Notes: generated from the sequence alone by a model not told the origin. A DNA stretch of 64,000 bases from CAVYOD01 sp963770045 (GCA_963770045.1 CAVYOD010000014.1:213222-277221); one strand, 5' to 3'; positions 9,817-19,655 are shown, counted from the first letter of the stretch. Translations and numbers: made by a program.

Positions 9817-11592
9817 TCACAACCCTGCGGTTTCATGCCTCAGGACTTTTCCGGGTCTGAGGCCGGTATGGGCTTTTTTCTGGTAAACAATTTTGCCGTT
9901 GACAAGCACATACTCTATCCCGTCCGGCCGTTGATCAGGCTTCAAGAAGTCGCCCGTCATTTTTATCGTTTCGAAGTTGAAGACCAGAACATCCGCCCAA
10001 GCGCCGGGATTCAGAGTGCCCCTATCCTTCAAGCCGATCCTATAAGCGGGCATGGAGGTTGCTTTCTTGACCGCCTCCTCCAAGCTGAGGAGGCGCTTTT
10101 CCTTCACATAGGTGCTTATATAATATGGATAACATCCCCATGTCGTCGGCGACAGGATCATTCTGGAATCCGCCGGCATTTGGGCCGGAGCCGCAAAGTC
10201 ATCCGTGCACGGTTCGCAGAGAGGATATTTCAAAAGCACGGAGACAGCCGCCTGGTTGTATCTCCTGTCCAAATAGGCCATCCAGATCGCATCCGGGTCC
10301 TCAACCAGGATATCAAAAACCGCCTCCAGCGGATCAGTGTTCCTAAGATGAGCGACTTCGGCGACGGTCTTCCCCTCGTAAAGACTATTCTTGCACTTCA
10401 AGATCTTGAAGCAATCCATCCAATACGGATCGACTTTTGTATGGACCATGCAGAATTTGAGCCGGCCCGCATCATAGATTTTCCTGATGCGCGACCTGAA
10501 TTCTCCCGCCTTGAGCTTCTCGGCGAGGTCTTCTTTTTTTAGCTTTGTCAGCCAGTCCGGATAATCATACTGAGGGTCCAAGAATTCATCGATCATAAAC
10601 TTAACGGTTTGCCCGCGCGGGGGGAGGATGACGTCGCAGGTCACTTGGAGGCCCTCCTGCCTGGCTTTATCCACGATTTCGAGTGTCGCTCTCGCGGCCG
10701 CCTCTTCTAGATAATCCGGATGCGGGAGGGGCAATAAATAAGCCTGAGGAATGTGGGCGATATGAAGCCGAATCTTGCTCTTTCGCGCGACCTCAATGGC
10801 TTCGAGCAAACCTCGGTATCTGCCGACCCACGTATCTTCCGGCGGTCCATAGTACAGCACATAGGAGAATTTCTCCAAGTCGTCTGTGGGCCAGTGGTTT
10901 CGCTCGTGCCTGGTGTGAGGAGAGTAGAATCCTCCATACTTGTTGACAACTTTTGCCAGCTCGACTTTCTCCTCCATGGAAGCAAAATAGCCTTCCCAGG
11001 GGGGATCTTCGCCGGCAGAGATTCCGAAAGCGCCGCTCTTCATGGCCTCCTCCAGATGTGCTTTCATCGCGCCAAGCTCACCCGGGGTTGCCTCCCTCTT
11101 GAAGTCCACTCCCATGACCAGGCTTCGAATCGTGCTGTGGCCGACAAGGGGAACCATATTGACAGATATTCCCGCCGTTTCCACCTTCGAGAGCCATCCG
11201 CCGAAAGTGAGGTCTTTGTGCGGGGCTTGCGACATGCCGCAGTTGCCTCCCACGAAAGTCGTAATCCCCTGCATGATGAGGTTCTCGGCGAGGGGGTATT
11301 GCATGATGGTATAATCGGCATGGGAGTGGGGGTCAATGAATCCGGGACAGGTCACGAGCCCTGAACCGTCTATGACCGTCGCCGCCTCGCCCTTGATTCT
11401 GCCCACGGCGACGATCTTCTCTCCCTTGATGGCGATGTCGCCCCTGAAAGCCGCTTTCCCCGTGCCATCAACAATCTTAGTGTTCTTGATAAGCACATCG
11501 TAGCGCTCGGGAGCCGACCAGAGTCCATTGCTCAGGAGACAGAGACACAGCCCAAAAAAACAAAATCTTCTCCAATGACTCTCAGGATCCAT
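9817..11592 (-). CDS. N-acyl-D-amino-acid deacylase family amidohydrolase, exported
   Basis: A D-aminoacylase-type amidohydrolase that would deacylate N-acyl-D-amino acids (or D-aminoacyl peptides). Metal and catalytic landmarks are present in order: the HxH of CPGFIDPHSHADY, the Cys of VGGNCGMS that bridges the metals in D-aminoacylase, HTRHE, HIAHIP, and the Asp of PCTDDF that acts as general base. The C-terminal strand MPAYRIGLKDRGTLNPGAWADVLVF is the usual small beta-domain return. ATG 11592 has GGAGGAGAG five bases upstream; the protein then begins with a short hydrophobic export signal (FFGLCLCLLSNGLWS). A divergent TTGACA promoter lies upstream. Specificity is by family; a related dihydropyrimidinase-like role is less likely. 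Confidence 0.85.
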   Translation of the reverse strand: MDPESHWRRFCFFGLCLCLLSNGLWSAPERYDVLIKNTKIVDGTGKAAFRGDIAIKGEKIVAVGRIKGEAATVIDGSGLVTCPGFIDPHSHADYTIMQYPLAENLIMQGITTFVGGNCGMSQAPHKDLTFGGWLSKVETAGISVNMVPLVGHSTIRSLVMGVDFKREATPGELGAMKAHLEEAMKSGAFGISAGEDPPWEGYFASMEEKVELAKVVNKYGGFYSPHTRHERNHWPTDDLEKFSYVLYYGPPEDTWVGRYRGLLEAIEVARKSKIRLHIAHIPQAYLLPLPHPDYLEEAAARATLEIVDKARQEGLQVTCDVILPPRGQTVKFMIDEFLDPQYDYPDWLTKLKKEDLAEKLKAGEFRSRIRKIYDAGRLKFCMVHTKVDPYWMDCFKILKCKNSLYEGKTVAEVAHLRNTDPLEAVFDILVEDPDAIWMAYLDRRYNQAAVSVLLKYPLCEPCTDDFAAPAQMPADSRMILSPTTWGCYPYYISTYVKEKRLLSLEEAVKKATSMPAYRIGLKDRGTLNPGAWADVLVFNFETIKMTGDFLKPDQRPDGIEYVLVNGKIVYQKKAHTGLRPGKVLRHETAGL

Positions 11593-11659
11593 CTCTCCTC
11601 CTCTAAAACTCCAGGCCGGCGGTCGCGGGACCAACTCTTTGGAATTGCACTGTTTGTAT

Positions 11660-11688
11660 TCAATATCCGGGCCATTCCGTTTTGTCAA
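11660..11688 (-). promoter_or_regulatory. Sigma70-like promoter for D-aminoacylase gene
   Basis: Reading the minus strand, TTGACA (11688-11683) is followed by a 17-base spacer and TATTGA (11665-11660). It faces the D-aminoacylase ATG at 11592 and is back-to-back with the promoter of the S9 peptidase. Confidence 0.6.
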
Positions 11689-11719
11689 GAAAAAATTGCC
11701 CCAGCCTCACCGAAGCTCC

Positions 11720-11748
11720 TTGACAAGGCGCTTTGAGAAAGCTAAAAG
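11720..11748 (+). promoter_or_regulatory. Sigma70-like promoter for S9 peptidase gene
   Basis: TTGACA (11720-11725), 17-base spacer, TAAAAG (11743-11748), 48 bases before the ATG at 11796. The two divergent promoters are only 31 bases apart, so one regulator could control both hydrolases. Confidence 0.55.
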
Positions 11749-11795
11749 AGGGGAAATCAAAGCACTAGGCCGAATGGCCCCAAAGGAGGTATCTC

Positions 11796-13849
11796 ATGCC
11801 CAAACGTCTCGTCTTGATCCTGGCATTTTTATTAATCGTCCATAGCTTTGCCGCTCATCCTACCTCGGGTCAGAATCTGGTCAAGCCCTTCACCGCCAGT
11901 GATCTGTTCAATTATGAATACGTCTCCGATCCTCAAATCTCGCCCGACGGGAAGACCGTCGTCTATGTCCGGAATTTCGCGGACATCATGACTGACAAGT
12001 GGTATTCGAATCTCTGGATCGTCCATTTTGATGGGACCGGCCATCGCCCCCTGACGAGCGGCCTTTCGAGCGATCATTCTCCCCGCTGGTCTCCAGACGG
12101 AAGCCGGCTGATCTATATCTCTGATAAGAATGGAAAACCCCAGATTTATAAACATTGGATGGACACGGGACAGGCCGTCGTCCTCACGAACCTGCCGTCC
12201 TCGCCCGGGGAAATCTCCTGGTCGCCGGACGGGAAGACGATCGCCTTCAGTTCTGTTGTCCCGTCGACGCCCAAGAGCATCGCCGTTTTGCCCACTCCCC
12301 CACCGGGCGCCCAGTGGGCTCCACCGGCAAAGGTGATCGACAGACTTCACTATCGCTCGGATGGGAGCGGCTACTCCCAGGGTTATGCGCACATCTTTCT
12401 CATGTCCGCTGAAGGGGGCACTCCCCGACAACTGACCAGCGGCGACTTTGATTATCCCGATATGAACGGCGGGGAAATCGCCTGGTCTCCCGATGGGAGG
12501 AGCCTCCTTGTTTCTGCCAATCGAAAAGAAAACGCCGAGCTCGACCCCCTGGATACGGAAATCTACGAGGTCTCTCTCGTCGACGGCGCTCTGAAGCCCC
12601 TGACGAACAGGAAAGGGCCGGATGCCTCTCCCGCCATTTCGCCCGACGGGAGGCTGGTTGCTTATCTCGGATTCGATGACCGATACCAGGGGCACCAGGA
12701 AACCCAGCTCTACCTGATGAATAGGGACGGGAGCAAGGCGCAGGATCTCACCAAGAATTTTGACCGCAGCCCCTCCCAGATCCAATGGGCATCCGATAAT
12801 AAGGGGCTTTTCTTTCTTTATGACGACAAAGGAAAAACCAAACTCGCTTATACTTCGCTGGATGGCCGGATCAAAGAGCTCGCCGCTGACCTTGGCAACG
12901 GAAAGACGGCCTATGAGGGCGGGACTTACTCCATCGCCCCAAGCGGAAATTTCGCTCTCACTTACACCCGGACCGACCATCCCAGCGACGTGGCCGTGGG
13001 AACGGCCGTCAACCCAAAGCTCAGACTGATTACCGGCGTCAATGATGACTTCCTGGTCGATAAAAAACTGGCAACGGCGGAGGAGATCTGGTTCCCTTCC
13101 TCTCTGGATGGACGAAAAATCCAGGGATGGATCGATCAAGCCGCCCGACTTTGACCCCTCGAAAAAGTATCCTCTGATCCTGGAGATCCACGGAGGCCCG
13201 TTCGCCAACTACGGCGATCGTTTCGATATCGAAAAACAGCTGCTGGCCTCGAGCGGATATGTTGTCCTCTACATCGAACCCGAGGGGAAGCACAAGCTAC
13301 GGCGAGGAGTTCGGCAACCTGATCCATCATCGTTATCCCGGAGACGATTTCTACGATCTGAATTCCGGCGTGGATGCCGTTCTCCAGAAAGGGTACATCG
13401 ATCCGGACAACCTGTTCGTGACCGGCGGAAGCGGGGGCGGAGTCCTGACCTGCTGGATGATCGGAAGAACAAAGAGGTTTCGGGCCGCGGTGACTGTTTA
13501 TCCGGTCATCAACTGGACCAGTTGGGTTCTGACGACAGACATGTCCGCCGAGGGAGTCAAATACTGGTTCCCGGGCTTTCCGTGGGACAACGCGGACCAT
13601 TACGAGAAGCGCTCGCTTCTATCGGTCGTCAAGAATGTGACGACGCCGACCATGGTCCTCTGCGGCGAACAGGATTACAGATGTCCGATTTCCGAGTCGG
13701 AGCAGTATTATGCGGCACTCAAGCTCCTGGGCGTTGAAGCGGTCTTGGTGAGGATCCCCGACGAACCGCACGGCATTCGGGTCCGCCCCAGTCACCACCT
13801 GTCCAAGGTCAGGCACATCCTCGGCTGGTTCGATCAGCACAAAAAATAA
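11796..13849 (+). CDS. Prolyl-oligopeptidase (S9) family peptidase, exported (two frame breaks)
   Basis: Begins with a signal peptide (PKRLVLILAFLLIVHSFAA) after a strong GGAGG. Residues ~35-430 form a beta-propeller made of WD40-like/TolB repeats, seen as recurring SPDG motifs (ISPDGK, WSPDGS, WSPDGK, WSPDGR, ISPDGR). The C-terminal alpha/beta hydrolase domain carries the triad: Ser in VTGGSGGGV, Asp in CGEQDYRC and His in DEPHG. The frame shifts +1 near 13133 and again at a CCC run (13279-13281); correction restores KIQGWIIKPPDFDP and IEPRGSTSYGEEF. Corrected length is ~684 residues, normal for acylaminoacyl-peptidase-like S9 enzymes. It probably releases acyl-aminoacyl or dipeptidyl units from peptides. 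Confidence 0.85.
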
Positions 13850-14087
13850 CGGCGCTTCTTGGATCTGAAGTTATTCCTCACCTTTGAGCCAGCCGGGTCG
13901 CTTATAGGCGGGGTCGGGATATTTGTAAAAGCCCTCCCCGGATTTCACTCCCAGTTTTCCTTGGGCGATCATGTCGAGAAGGAGCTTCGGCGGATGGTCC
14001 GTGGGGTCGCCGCTCGCTCCGTAATAGATCATTTCTATGTCTCGGATGACATCGAGGCCCACGATATCCATCAGCCCGCAGGGACCG

Positions 14088-14113
14088 TGAGCTTCCCCCC
14101 AAAAACTGGACAG
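14088..14113 (+). repeat. IS left inverted repeat
   Basis: 26 bases, 20 of which match the complement of the right end; the outer 13 bases (TGAGCTTCCCCCC) differ from the right end at one position, and TGGACAG closes the repeat. The flanking target duplication CCG is at 14085-14087. Confidence 0.85.
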
Positions 14114-14164
14114 GGGGCGAAGGTGCATTAAGGCCAACCTTTTTTCGAGAGGAGGTATGGTACA

Positions 14165-14455
14165 ATGCACGGCATGAGACGTCAGCATGACGCGGCCATC
14201 AAGGCCAAGGTAGCGTTGGAAGCGATCAAAGGGGAAAAGACGGTCGCCCAGATCGCCGGGGAGTACGGCATTCATCCGAACCAGATCCGGTTGTGGCGAG
14301 ATCGAGCCCTGGCCGCTCTGCCCGGAGTTTTTTCCAAGGGCGCGGCAAAAAGCGAGAAGGAACAGACGGAGCTTGAGGAAGAACTTTATCGGCAGATCGG
14401 CCGTCTCAAGGTTGAGAACGACTGGCTCAAAAAAAAATCTCAGCAGCTCCGTTAG
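14165..14455 (+). CDS. IS3-family transposase OrfA
   Basis: A 96-residue protein with an HTH (AAIKAKVALEAIKGEKTVAQIAGEYGIHPNQI is the region, residues ~9-40) that binds the element ends, followed by a leucine-zipper-like helix (ELEEELYRQIGRLKVENDWLKK). The coding sequence ends just after nine consecutive A residues (14429-14437), a typical slippery site: orfB lies in the -1 frame and its frame is open back through the A run, so a fused OrfAB transposase could be made by programmed -1 frameshifting. Confidence 0.9.
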   Translation: MHGMRRQHDAAIKAKVALEAIKGEKTVAQIAGEYGIHPNQIRLWRDRALAALPGVFSKGAAKSEKEQTELEEELYRQIGRLKVENDWLKKKSQQLR

Positions 14456-14469
14456 GGACGAGGCGTGTC

Positions 14470-15295
14470 TTGATCGAACCCAAGGATGAGATATCGGTGG
14501 CGCGTCAATGCGGGCTGTTGGATGTGGCCAGATCGTCCTATTACTACGAAAACGCCGGCGAATCCGATTTGAACCTGGACCTGATGAAGCTGATCGACGA
14601 GCAGTACCTGAAGACGCCGTTTTACGGATCGCCACGGATGACGGAGGTTTTGAGAAAGAAAGGACATCAGGTCAATCATAAAAGGATCGAACGCCTGATG
14701 CGTGTCATGGGGATCGAGGCGGTTTATCCCAAGCGGCACACGAGCCAATCGCAGCCGTTGAATCGGATCTACCCCTATCTTCTTGATCATCTTGAGATTG
14801 GCCGTCCGGATCAGGTCTGGGCTTCCGACATCACCTACATTCGCCTGGCACATGGTTTCGTATTTCTAACCGCGGTCATGGACTGGTTCAGCCGCTATGT
14901 CCTGGCCTGGGAACTCTCGATTCTCTTGGATAAAGAGTTTTGTCTGACGGCCCTTGATCGAGCGCTGGGCATCTCGCGGCCGGAGATATTCAACAGCGAC
15001 CAAGGCGGGCAGTTCACGAGTCCGGATTTTACGGGCCGGCTCGAGGCGAAGGGCATCCGGGTTTCGATGGACGGGCGCGGCCGGGTGTTCGACAACATTT
15101 TCATCGAACGTCTATGGCGGACGGTGAAGTACGAGGAAGTTTATCTTCACGCCTACGAAACGGTGGAGGAAGCGCGCCGGCGCCTGGCGAGCTACTTCGT
15201 CTTCTACAACGCGGAGCGGCTACATTCATCGCTCGGCTATCGAACACCCCGGGAGGTTTATTTCACCGGATCGGCGATGACCTCGCCGGGGCTGA
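14470..15295 (+). CDS. IS3-family transposase OrfB (DDE catalytic part)
   Basis: Contains the HTH_21-type segment (YGSPRMTEVLRKKGHQVNHKRIERLM) and the rve integrase core with the catalytic residues D (WASDITYIRL), D (FNSDQGGQFTS) and E (DNIFIERLWR), followed by YFVFYNAERLHSSLGYRTP. TTG 14470 is the first start, but translation probably comes by -1 frameshift from orfA. In the sequence as given the frame runs on to 15531, through the right repeat into host DNA; if one G of GGGG (15288-15291) is an overcall, a TGA at 15293-15295 ends the protein at ~275 residues, the usual OrfB length. I use that end. Confidence 0.85.
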
Positions 15296-15450
15296 GAGAT
15301 GACATGAAACGCATGGAGAACGTCGTTCCTAGGGCATCCTGGAGCGATGTTTTTTCGGATGGCGCGGAAAATCCGCTCATTCCGGGCGTTTCGCGCTTAA
15401 TGAGGTCCCGGAAGGGACCGGCCAAAGTACACCTTCCTTGCCCCTCTTTA

Positions 15451-15476
15451 CTGTCCAAAGAATGGGGGGAAGTTCA
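15451..15476 (-). repeat. IS right inverted repeat
   Basis: Complement begins TGAACTTCCCCCC and ends TTGGACAG, pairing with 14088-14113. The CCG target duplication follows at 15477-15479. Confidence 0.85.
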
Positions 15477-16283
15477 CCGATGTCTGTTCCCCAGTCAAGC
15501 ATCCAGGCACGGTCCATGTCTTCCGGCGTGATATGGCCCTTATCGAGGAGAGAAAGCACTTCCTTTTTGACGGCTCTCCAGACCCGATTCGTGGCATAAC
15601 CCAGGATCTCTTTTTTGACCAGGATGGGGATTAACCCGAGGTCTCTGACAAATTTCAGGACAGATTCAATCGTCCGGGATGACGTCTGAGGATTTCCCAT
15701 GACCTCGACCTTCAGGTCATCGGGCTTGCTCCAGTTGAAATCGAAGACCTTTTCCGGTCTCTTTGTGGCATCAGCCATCATGGAGCTGGGAATTGAGGAG
15801 GTATTGGAGCCGATCAAGGCGTCGGGCGCGGCATATTTGTCGATCTCCGCGAACACCTGCCGTTTGATCTCGACATTTTCCGTCACTGTCTCAATGGCCA
15901 GGTCAACTCCCGTGACGCACTCCTTGAGGGTGGAACTGATGGAGAGCAGAGGCACGGCGGTTTTCCAGGGTCCGGCGAGGGAGCTTGCCCGCGGAGATCC
16001 GCTCTTCAATCAATTTCCGAATGGCTTTTTCAGCTTTTTTCAAAGCCTCGGGAAGAACATCGTAAAGCCGCGTTTCCTTGCCCCGAATGATGCACCCGTA
16101 AGCAATTCGCCGGCCCATGGTACCTGCCCCTATGATGCCAACCTTCTGAATATTCTTCATGTATCAGCCTCCTCTCTTTTTTATATCCTGAACAGAATTC
16201 GCTCCGTCCTCAGTGGGCACGGTTTCGAACTCCGAATTATACAAAATTCTTTCCCATTTGGGCAGTTCTAGATTCTTGGGATC

Positions 16284-16311
16284 TTGTATTTTTCGGAAAT
16301 TGCATTAATAT
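16284..16311 (+). promoter_or_regulatory. Candidate promoter for C45 acylase gene
   Basis: TTGTAT (16284-16289), 16-base spacer, TAATAT (16306-16311), in the AT-rich gap between the divergent dehydrogenase and acylase genes, about 74 bases before the ATG at 16385. Confidence 0.4.
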
Positions 16312-16384
16312 ATAGCTGCTTTAAACAGGGAATGAGAATCAACCCAAGGACAGAAGGGGAAAACCCGAAAAGAGGAGGATTGCG

Positions 16385-17634
16385 ATGAAAAGAAGGACTT
16401 TTTTGAGGGACAGCGCGCTGGTGACATCCGGATTAGCCATCAGTCCATGGTCGCTGGCCGGAAGTCACGGCGAGTCCCGGGCAAGAACGAGTCCACCGTC
16501 GCCTCAGGAAGGAAAGCTCGAAGTCGTTACCCTGACGGGCTCCCCCCTGGAGCGGGGACGGATCCACGGGGAAACTCTCAAGCCGAAGATAACCGAAATC
16601 ATCAAAATCTGGAAAAACGAGCTGCACAAGGCTTACAACCTGGACCCGGACAAATACATTGAAGAATTTGTTGAAAAGACCCGCTTCACAGAGGCCATAA
16701 AAAAATGGACTCCCCAACTGATGGAGGAAGTCCGAGGCATTTCTCAAGGGTCAGGAATCGATTTCCGAACCGTTTTTGCCTTCCAGTTGCCGGATGAAGA
16801 ATGGTGGTATGGCCGCAACAGAAAACTTCGGAATTTCCATAGGCGCGTCTAAAAACTGCAGCGCCCTCGGCGTTTATAATCAGACGGATCTCCCTCCCTT
16901 GCTCGCTCAGAACCTGGACCTCCCTTCCTACTTTGACGGGTTCCAGACGCTTCTGCACATCAAACACGAGAATTCCTCTCTCGAATCCTACATCTTAACG
17001 ACCTCGGGATTCATTGCCGCCTGTGGAATGAACAACAAGTCCGTCGGCATCTGCTGCAATACTCTGCTTCAGTTGAATCAGAGACCCGACGGGCTTCCGG
17101 TCGCCTTCATCGTCAGGGGAGTTCTCGAACAGAGCCAATTTGACGAGGCCACGAAATTTGTCCATGAGATCAAACACGCCTCCGGCCAGAATTATACGAT
17201 CGGGGGGCCGGAGCAGATCGCCGTCTTCGAATGCTCGGCCAACAAGGTCAGCCGGTTCATCCCCTATGAAGGGGCGACCCGGGTTTATCATACCAACCAT
17301 CCGCTCGTGAACGATGACCAAGGCATTTACCAAGAAATATTGAAAGAGGTTCCCGCAAAGGATAGACCGAAATCGCCCGGAAATTCGGAGATCCGCTTTG
17401 CCTCGCTGGAGAAGCGCCTCAAGGATCCCTCCCAAAGGATCACCGTGGAGACGATCAAATCGATCCTCGGCTCGCGTGACGACCCGCAAAACCCCGTTTG
17501 CCGGGAAAAGCCTGCGGACGGCGGGGGAGGCTTGCACCTTCGGCTGCATCATTATGGAGCTCTCCGCTTCACCTCAACTGAGCCTCGCTCCAGGGCCGCC
17601 CTGTTCGTCAGAATTTAGAGTGTACAAATTCTAG
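16385..17634 (+). CDS. C45-type (acyl-CoA:6-APA acyltransferase family) acylase, Tat-exported, copy 1 (two frame breaks)
   Basis: An Ntn-hydrolase of the acyl-coenzyme A:6-aminopenicillanic acid acyltransferase family, which self-cleaves before a Cys nucleophile and hydrolyses or transfers acyl amides. It has a twin-arginine signal (KRRTFLRDSALVTSGLAISP) and the nucleophile motif in SKNCSALGV. The frame shifts +1 near 16833 and again in a GGGGG run (17523-17527); correction gives a ~416-residue protein ending FGCIIMELSASPQLSLAPGP, colinear with the intact paralog at 23053-24294. In this copy the residue before the Cys is Asn rather than Gly. GAGGAG precedes the ATG. Substrate unknown; N-acyl amino acids or small amides are reasonable. 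Confidence 0.8.
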
Positions 17635-17790
17635 CCCGGAGGTTCACTGTTGGGGAGGCCTTTAGCCCCGATCGATGGATGGGCTCTCGAAGAGACGAAG
17701 TCGACCAAAAAAAGCCGCTATAATTCGTGCTGTATCCCCGTGCAGGGTGCGCCGGAGGCCACCCTCCACCCGATGCTTATCGCCTTCGCG

Positions 17791-18564
17791 TCAGTCTCGT
17801 CCGATGAGATATCTGTGCGGGTCGACTTTCTCTCTAAGGATGCGGAGCTCCTTTTCGGTCGGGGACGGAGTTTCCGAGATCGCGAACATTTCCAAAAGCT
17901 CAAAGCCGGTCTTCTCTCTGACCTCTTCGATCGAGACCCCCGGATGGATGGATTCCAACCTCATCCTGCAGGTCTCCTCGTCGAAGCCGAGAACGGCCAA
18001 GTCGGTGATGATCTTGTAGGGACCGCAATGAGCCGGGAGACCGGCCCTCTCTCGGGCGCCTTTTCCGGTCAGATACCCGGGCGTCGTCAGAAAATCGACC
18101 TTTTTGACAAACCGCCTTTTGTCTTGTGGGGTAATGACCAGGGTCCGCCAGGCGTAGGAGGCGAAATCATTGGCTCCTCCCGAACCGGGAAGCCGAATTT
18201 TCGGATGATTGTAATCATCGCCGATGACGGTCGAATTCAGGTTGCCGAACATGTCGATCTGAGCCCCGCCCAGAAAACAATAGTCAATGAATCCCCGCGC
18301 CCCCGAAGCCATGACCTCCATCATGTTGGCGGCCATCAGCCCCTTATAGAACGTCCGCGAATCACCCACCGAGATCGGCATGGTCGGGAGAAGCGGAGCG
18401 AAACCGCCCGCCTCGAAGAAGAGCATGAGCTGGGGGGCGTGAAGCTCCTGGGCGACCATGGCCGCGGCGCAGGGAGCCCCTGTTCCCACGGCCACGAGCT
18501 TCCCGTTTTCAAGAAACCTGGAGGCGACGCAGATCATGAGCTCCATCTTGTTGTATTCACTCAC
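17791..18564 (-). CDS. CoA transferase, beta subunit (GctB/family I)
   Basis: A family I CoA transferase B subunit (257 residues), which moves CoA between carboxylic acids through a glutamyl-CoA thioester. It shows MICVASRFLENGKLVAVGTG, a likely catalytic Glu in LFFEAGGFAPLL (residue ~51), and the glycine-rich GFIDYCFLGGAQIDMFGNLN plus LPGSGGANDFA. Start is GTG 18564, overlapping the alpha-subunit stop by eight bases, so the subunits are coupled. It resembles glutaconate CoA-transferase-like proteins more than acetate/acetoacetate AtoA, but substrate is not resolved. With the beta-keto acid cleavage enzyme upstream, an acetoacetate- or 3-aminobutyrate-level acid is a natural guess. Confidence 0.8.
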   Translation of the reverse strand: MSEYNKMELMICVASRFLENGKLVAVGTGAPCAAAMVAQELHAPQLMLFFEAGGFAPLLPTMPISVGDSRTFYKGLMAANMMEVMASGARGFIDYCFLGGAQIDMFGNLNSTVIGDDYNHPKIRLPGSGGANDFASYAWRTLVITPQDKRRFVKKVDFLTTPGYLTGKGARERAGLPAHCGPYKIITDLAVLGFDEETCRMRLESIHPGVSIEEVREKTGFELLEMFAISETPSPTEKELRILREKVDPHRYLIGRD

Positions 18565-19590
18565 GGCGCCCTCCCTCCTGGCTTCCTTTATCCGCGGAAG
18601 TTATCTGGTCGGGAATATTGAGCTCTGCCCAGCGCAATTTCTGCATCTTCCTGAGCGCGCCGCACAATTCCAAATATTCAAAAAAGTCCCTGGTCCCGAA
18701 GATATGCTTCTCCAGGAATTTCCTGAGCGTCTCGGCGTCCTTCTCGGCCTGGAGCCAATCCCGAAGATGGTCTTCATCGGAGAAATATTCATAGGGCATG
18801 TTTCCCGGGTAACTTCCATACGGGAACTTCCATGACCGCGTCAACCAGATAATAGGGGATTTGGGTGTGAGCTGGGCGCCATCCGGATTTCGTCGTTATG
18901 AATGATACGCTCGGTCGTGAGGAGCACCCTTTTTGAGGCCCGGGCGAGGACGTGGTCGGCAATGTCGATACCCCTGATTCGGGCATTCCCATAGATATCC
19001 GCCTCGTGGACGTGGATCAGGGCGACATCGGGGTAGAGCGCCGGGAAAAGGGCAACAGGTTTTCCCGTATAGGGATCTTCAACGACCTTAGCCGCGGAAT
19101 ATTTGAGGGTATCAGAGCCGAGCATTGTGCGGGCCACGATAAAAGGAGCGTTAAGGGAGGCGGCCAAGTACCGCCAATAAAGACCCGCGTTGCTCCATTC
19201 GCACGTTTTGACTTTTCCGCTTTCAAAGAACTTCCGGGCGTTGGGGCTCAGTCCCCTGGCTTCAAGGCCGATGACATAGGCCACATCACACCGGTCGAAG
19301 CATTCTCCCGCCGCCAGAATCTGGCAGTCGTGGGTGGCCGTGTGTCCCGAAAATCCCAAGTTTTTTCGTCCCTGCCGGACGATCTCGTGAAGAAGAGCGG
19401 TCGCGATTCTATTGGCGCCGAACCCGCCGCTGGCGAGGTAGCATCCGTCGGGAACGAATTTCGCGACGGCCTCTTTGACCGTCATCCGCTTATCAACCAG
19501 GGCGTGATTTTTCGCCCGGAAGAACTCTCGCGCTTTGTCCGGATCGGGATCCATGAAGAGAGGAGATTGACCTTGTTGCAGGATGTTCAT
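18557..19590 (-). CDS. CoA transferase, alpha subunit (two frame breaks)
   Basis: Alpha subunit of the same family I CoA transferase. Landmarks: KRMTVKEAVAKFVPDGCYLASGGFGANR (glycine-rich CoA loop), ALYPDVALIHVHEADIYGNARI and DHVLARASKRVLLTTERII. ATG 19590 (GGAG seven bases upstream) is preferred over TTG 19602. The frame shifts +1 within GGG runs at 18874-18876 and 18822-18824 (plus-strand bases); correction reads MAPAHTQIPYYLVDAVMEVPYGSYPGN, giving a ~344-residue protein of normal length. Coupled to the beta subunit by overlap. Cytoplasmic enzyme of acid activation. Confidence 0.8.
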
Positions 19591-19655
19591 TGATTTCTCC
19601 AAAAACCAATTGCCGCTCTAACAAAGGCAAAGATTGGCGCGTTATCGACATTCAA

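Larger units (their letters stand above)
14088..15476 (+). mobile_element. IS3-family insertion sequence, 1389 bp
   Basis: The element is bounded by imperfect 26-bp inverted repeats starting TGAGCTTCCCCCC (left) and TGAACTTCCCCCC (right, complement), and flanked by a 3-bp direct repeat CCG (14085-14087 and 15477-15479), the target duplication size expected for IS3. It carries overlapping-phase orfA and orfB with a DDE transposase in orfB. It is inserted in the coding strand-opposite sense inside a 3-hydroxyacyl-CoA dehydrogenase gene. No second copy lies in the window. Confidence 0.92.
13871..16160 (-). pseudogene. 3-hydroxyacyl-CoA dehydrogenase-like gene interrupted by IS3-family element
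   Basis: The N-terminal NAD-binding domain (VGIIGAGTMGRRIAYGCIIRG) and middle part (LAIETVTENVEIKRQVFAEI, SNTSS) lie at 15477-16160; the C-terminal domain (CGLMDIVGLDVIRDI, GKLGVKSGEGFYKYPDP) lies at 13871-14087. Removing the insertion and one copy of its CCG duplication joins them in frame as WGTDIGPCGLMDIVG. There is also one +1 frame break near 15957. Where 3-hydroxybutyryl-CoA dehydrogenases have the catalytic GxHFxNP, this reads FDFNWSKP, so either chemistry or alignment differs. Neighbouring CoA transferase and beta-keto acid cleavage genes suggest a dehydrogenase of a beta-hydroxy acid (carnitine-dehydrogenase-like enzymes share this fold). The IS makes this copy non-functional. Confidence 0.85.

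Noticed and set aside
11832..13208. 458-residue minus-strand frame
   Set aside because: Shadow of the S9 peptidase on the opposite strand, with no recognisable motif or start context.
17719..17724. Perfect TATAAT word on the plus strand
   Set aside because: No plus-strand gene follows; the nearby gene ends here from the other strand, and there is no good -35 box.
17650..18621. 323-residue plus-strand frame
   Set aside because: Antisense to the CoA transferase beta subunit, which has clear family motifs; no ribosome site.
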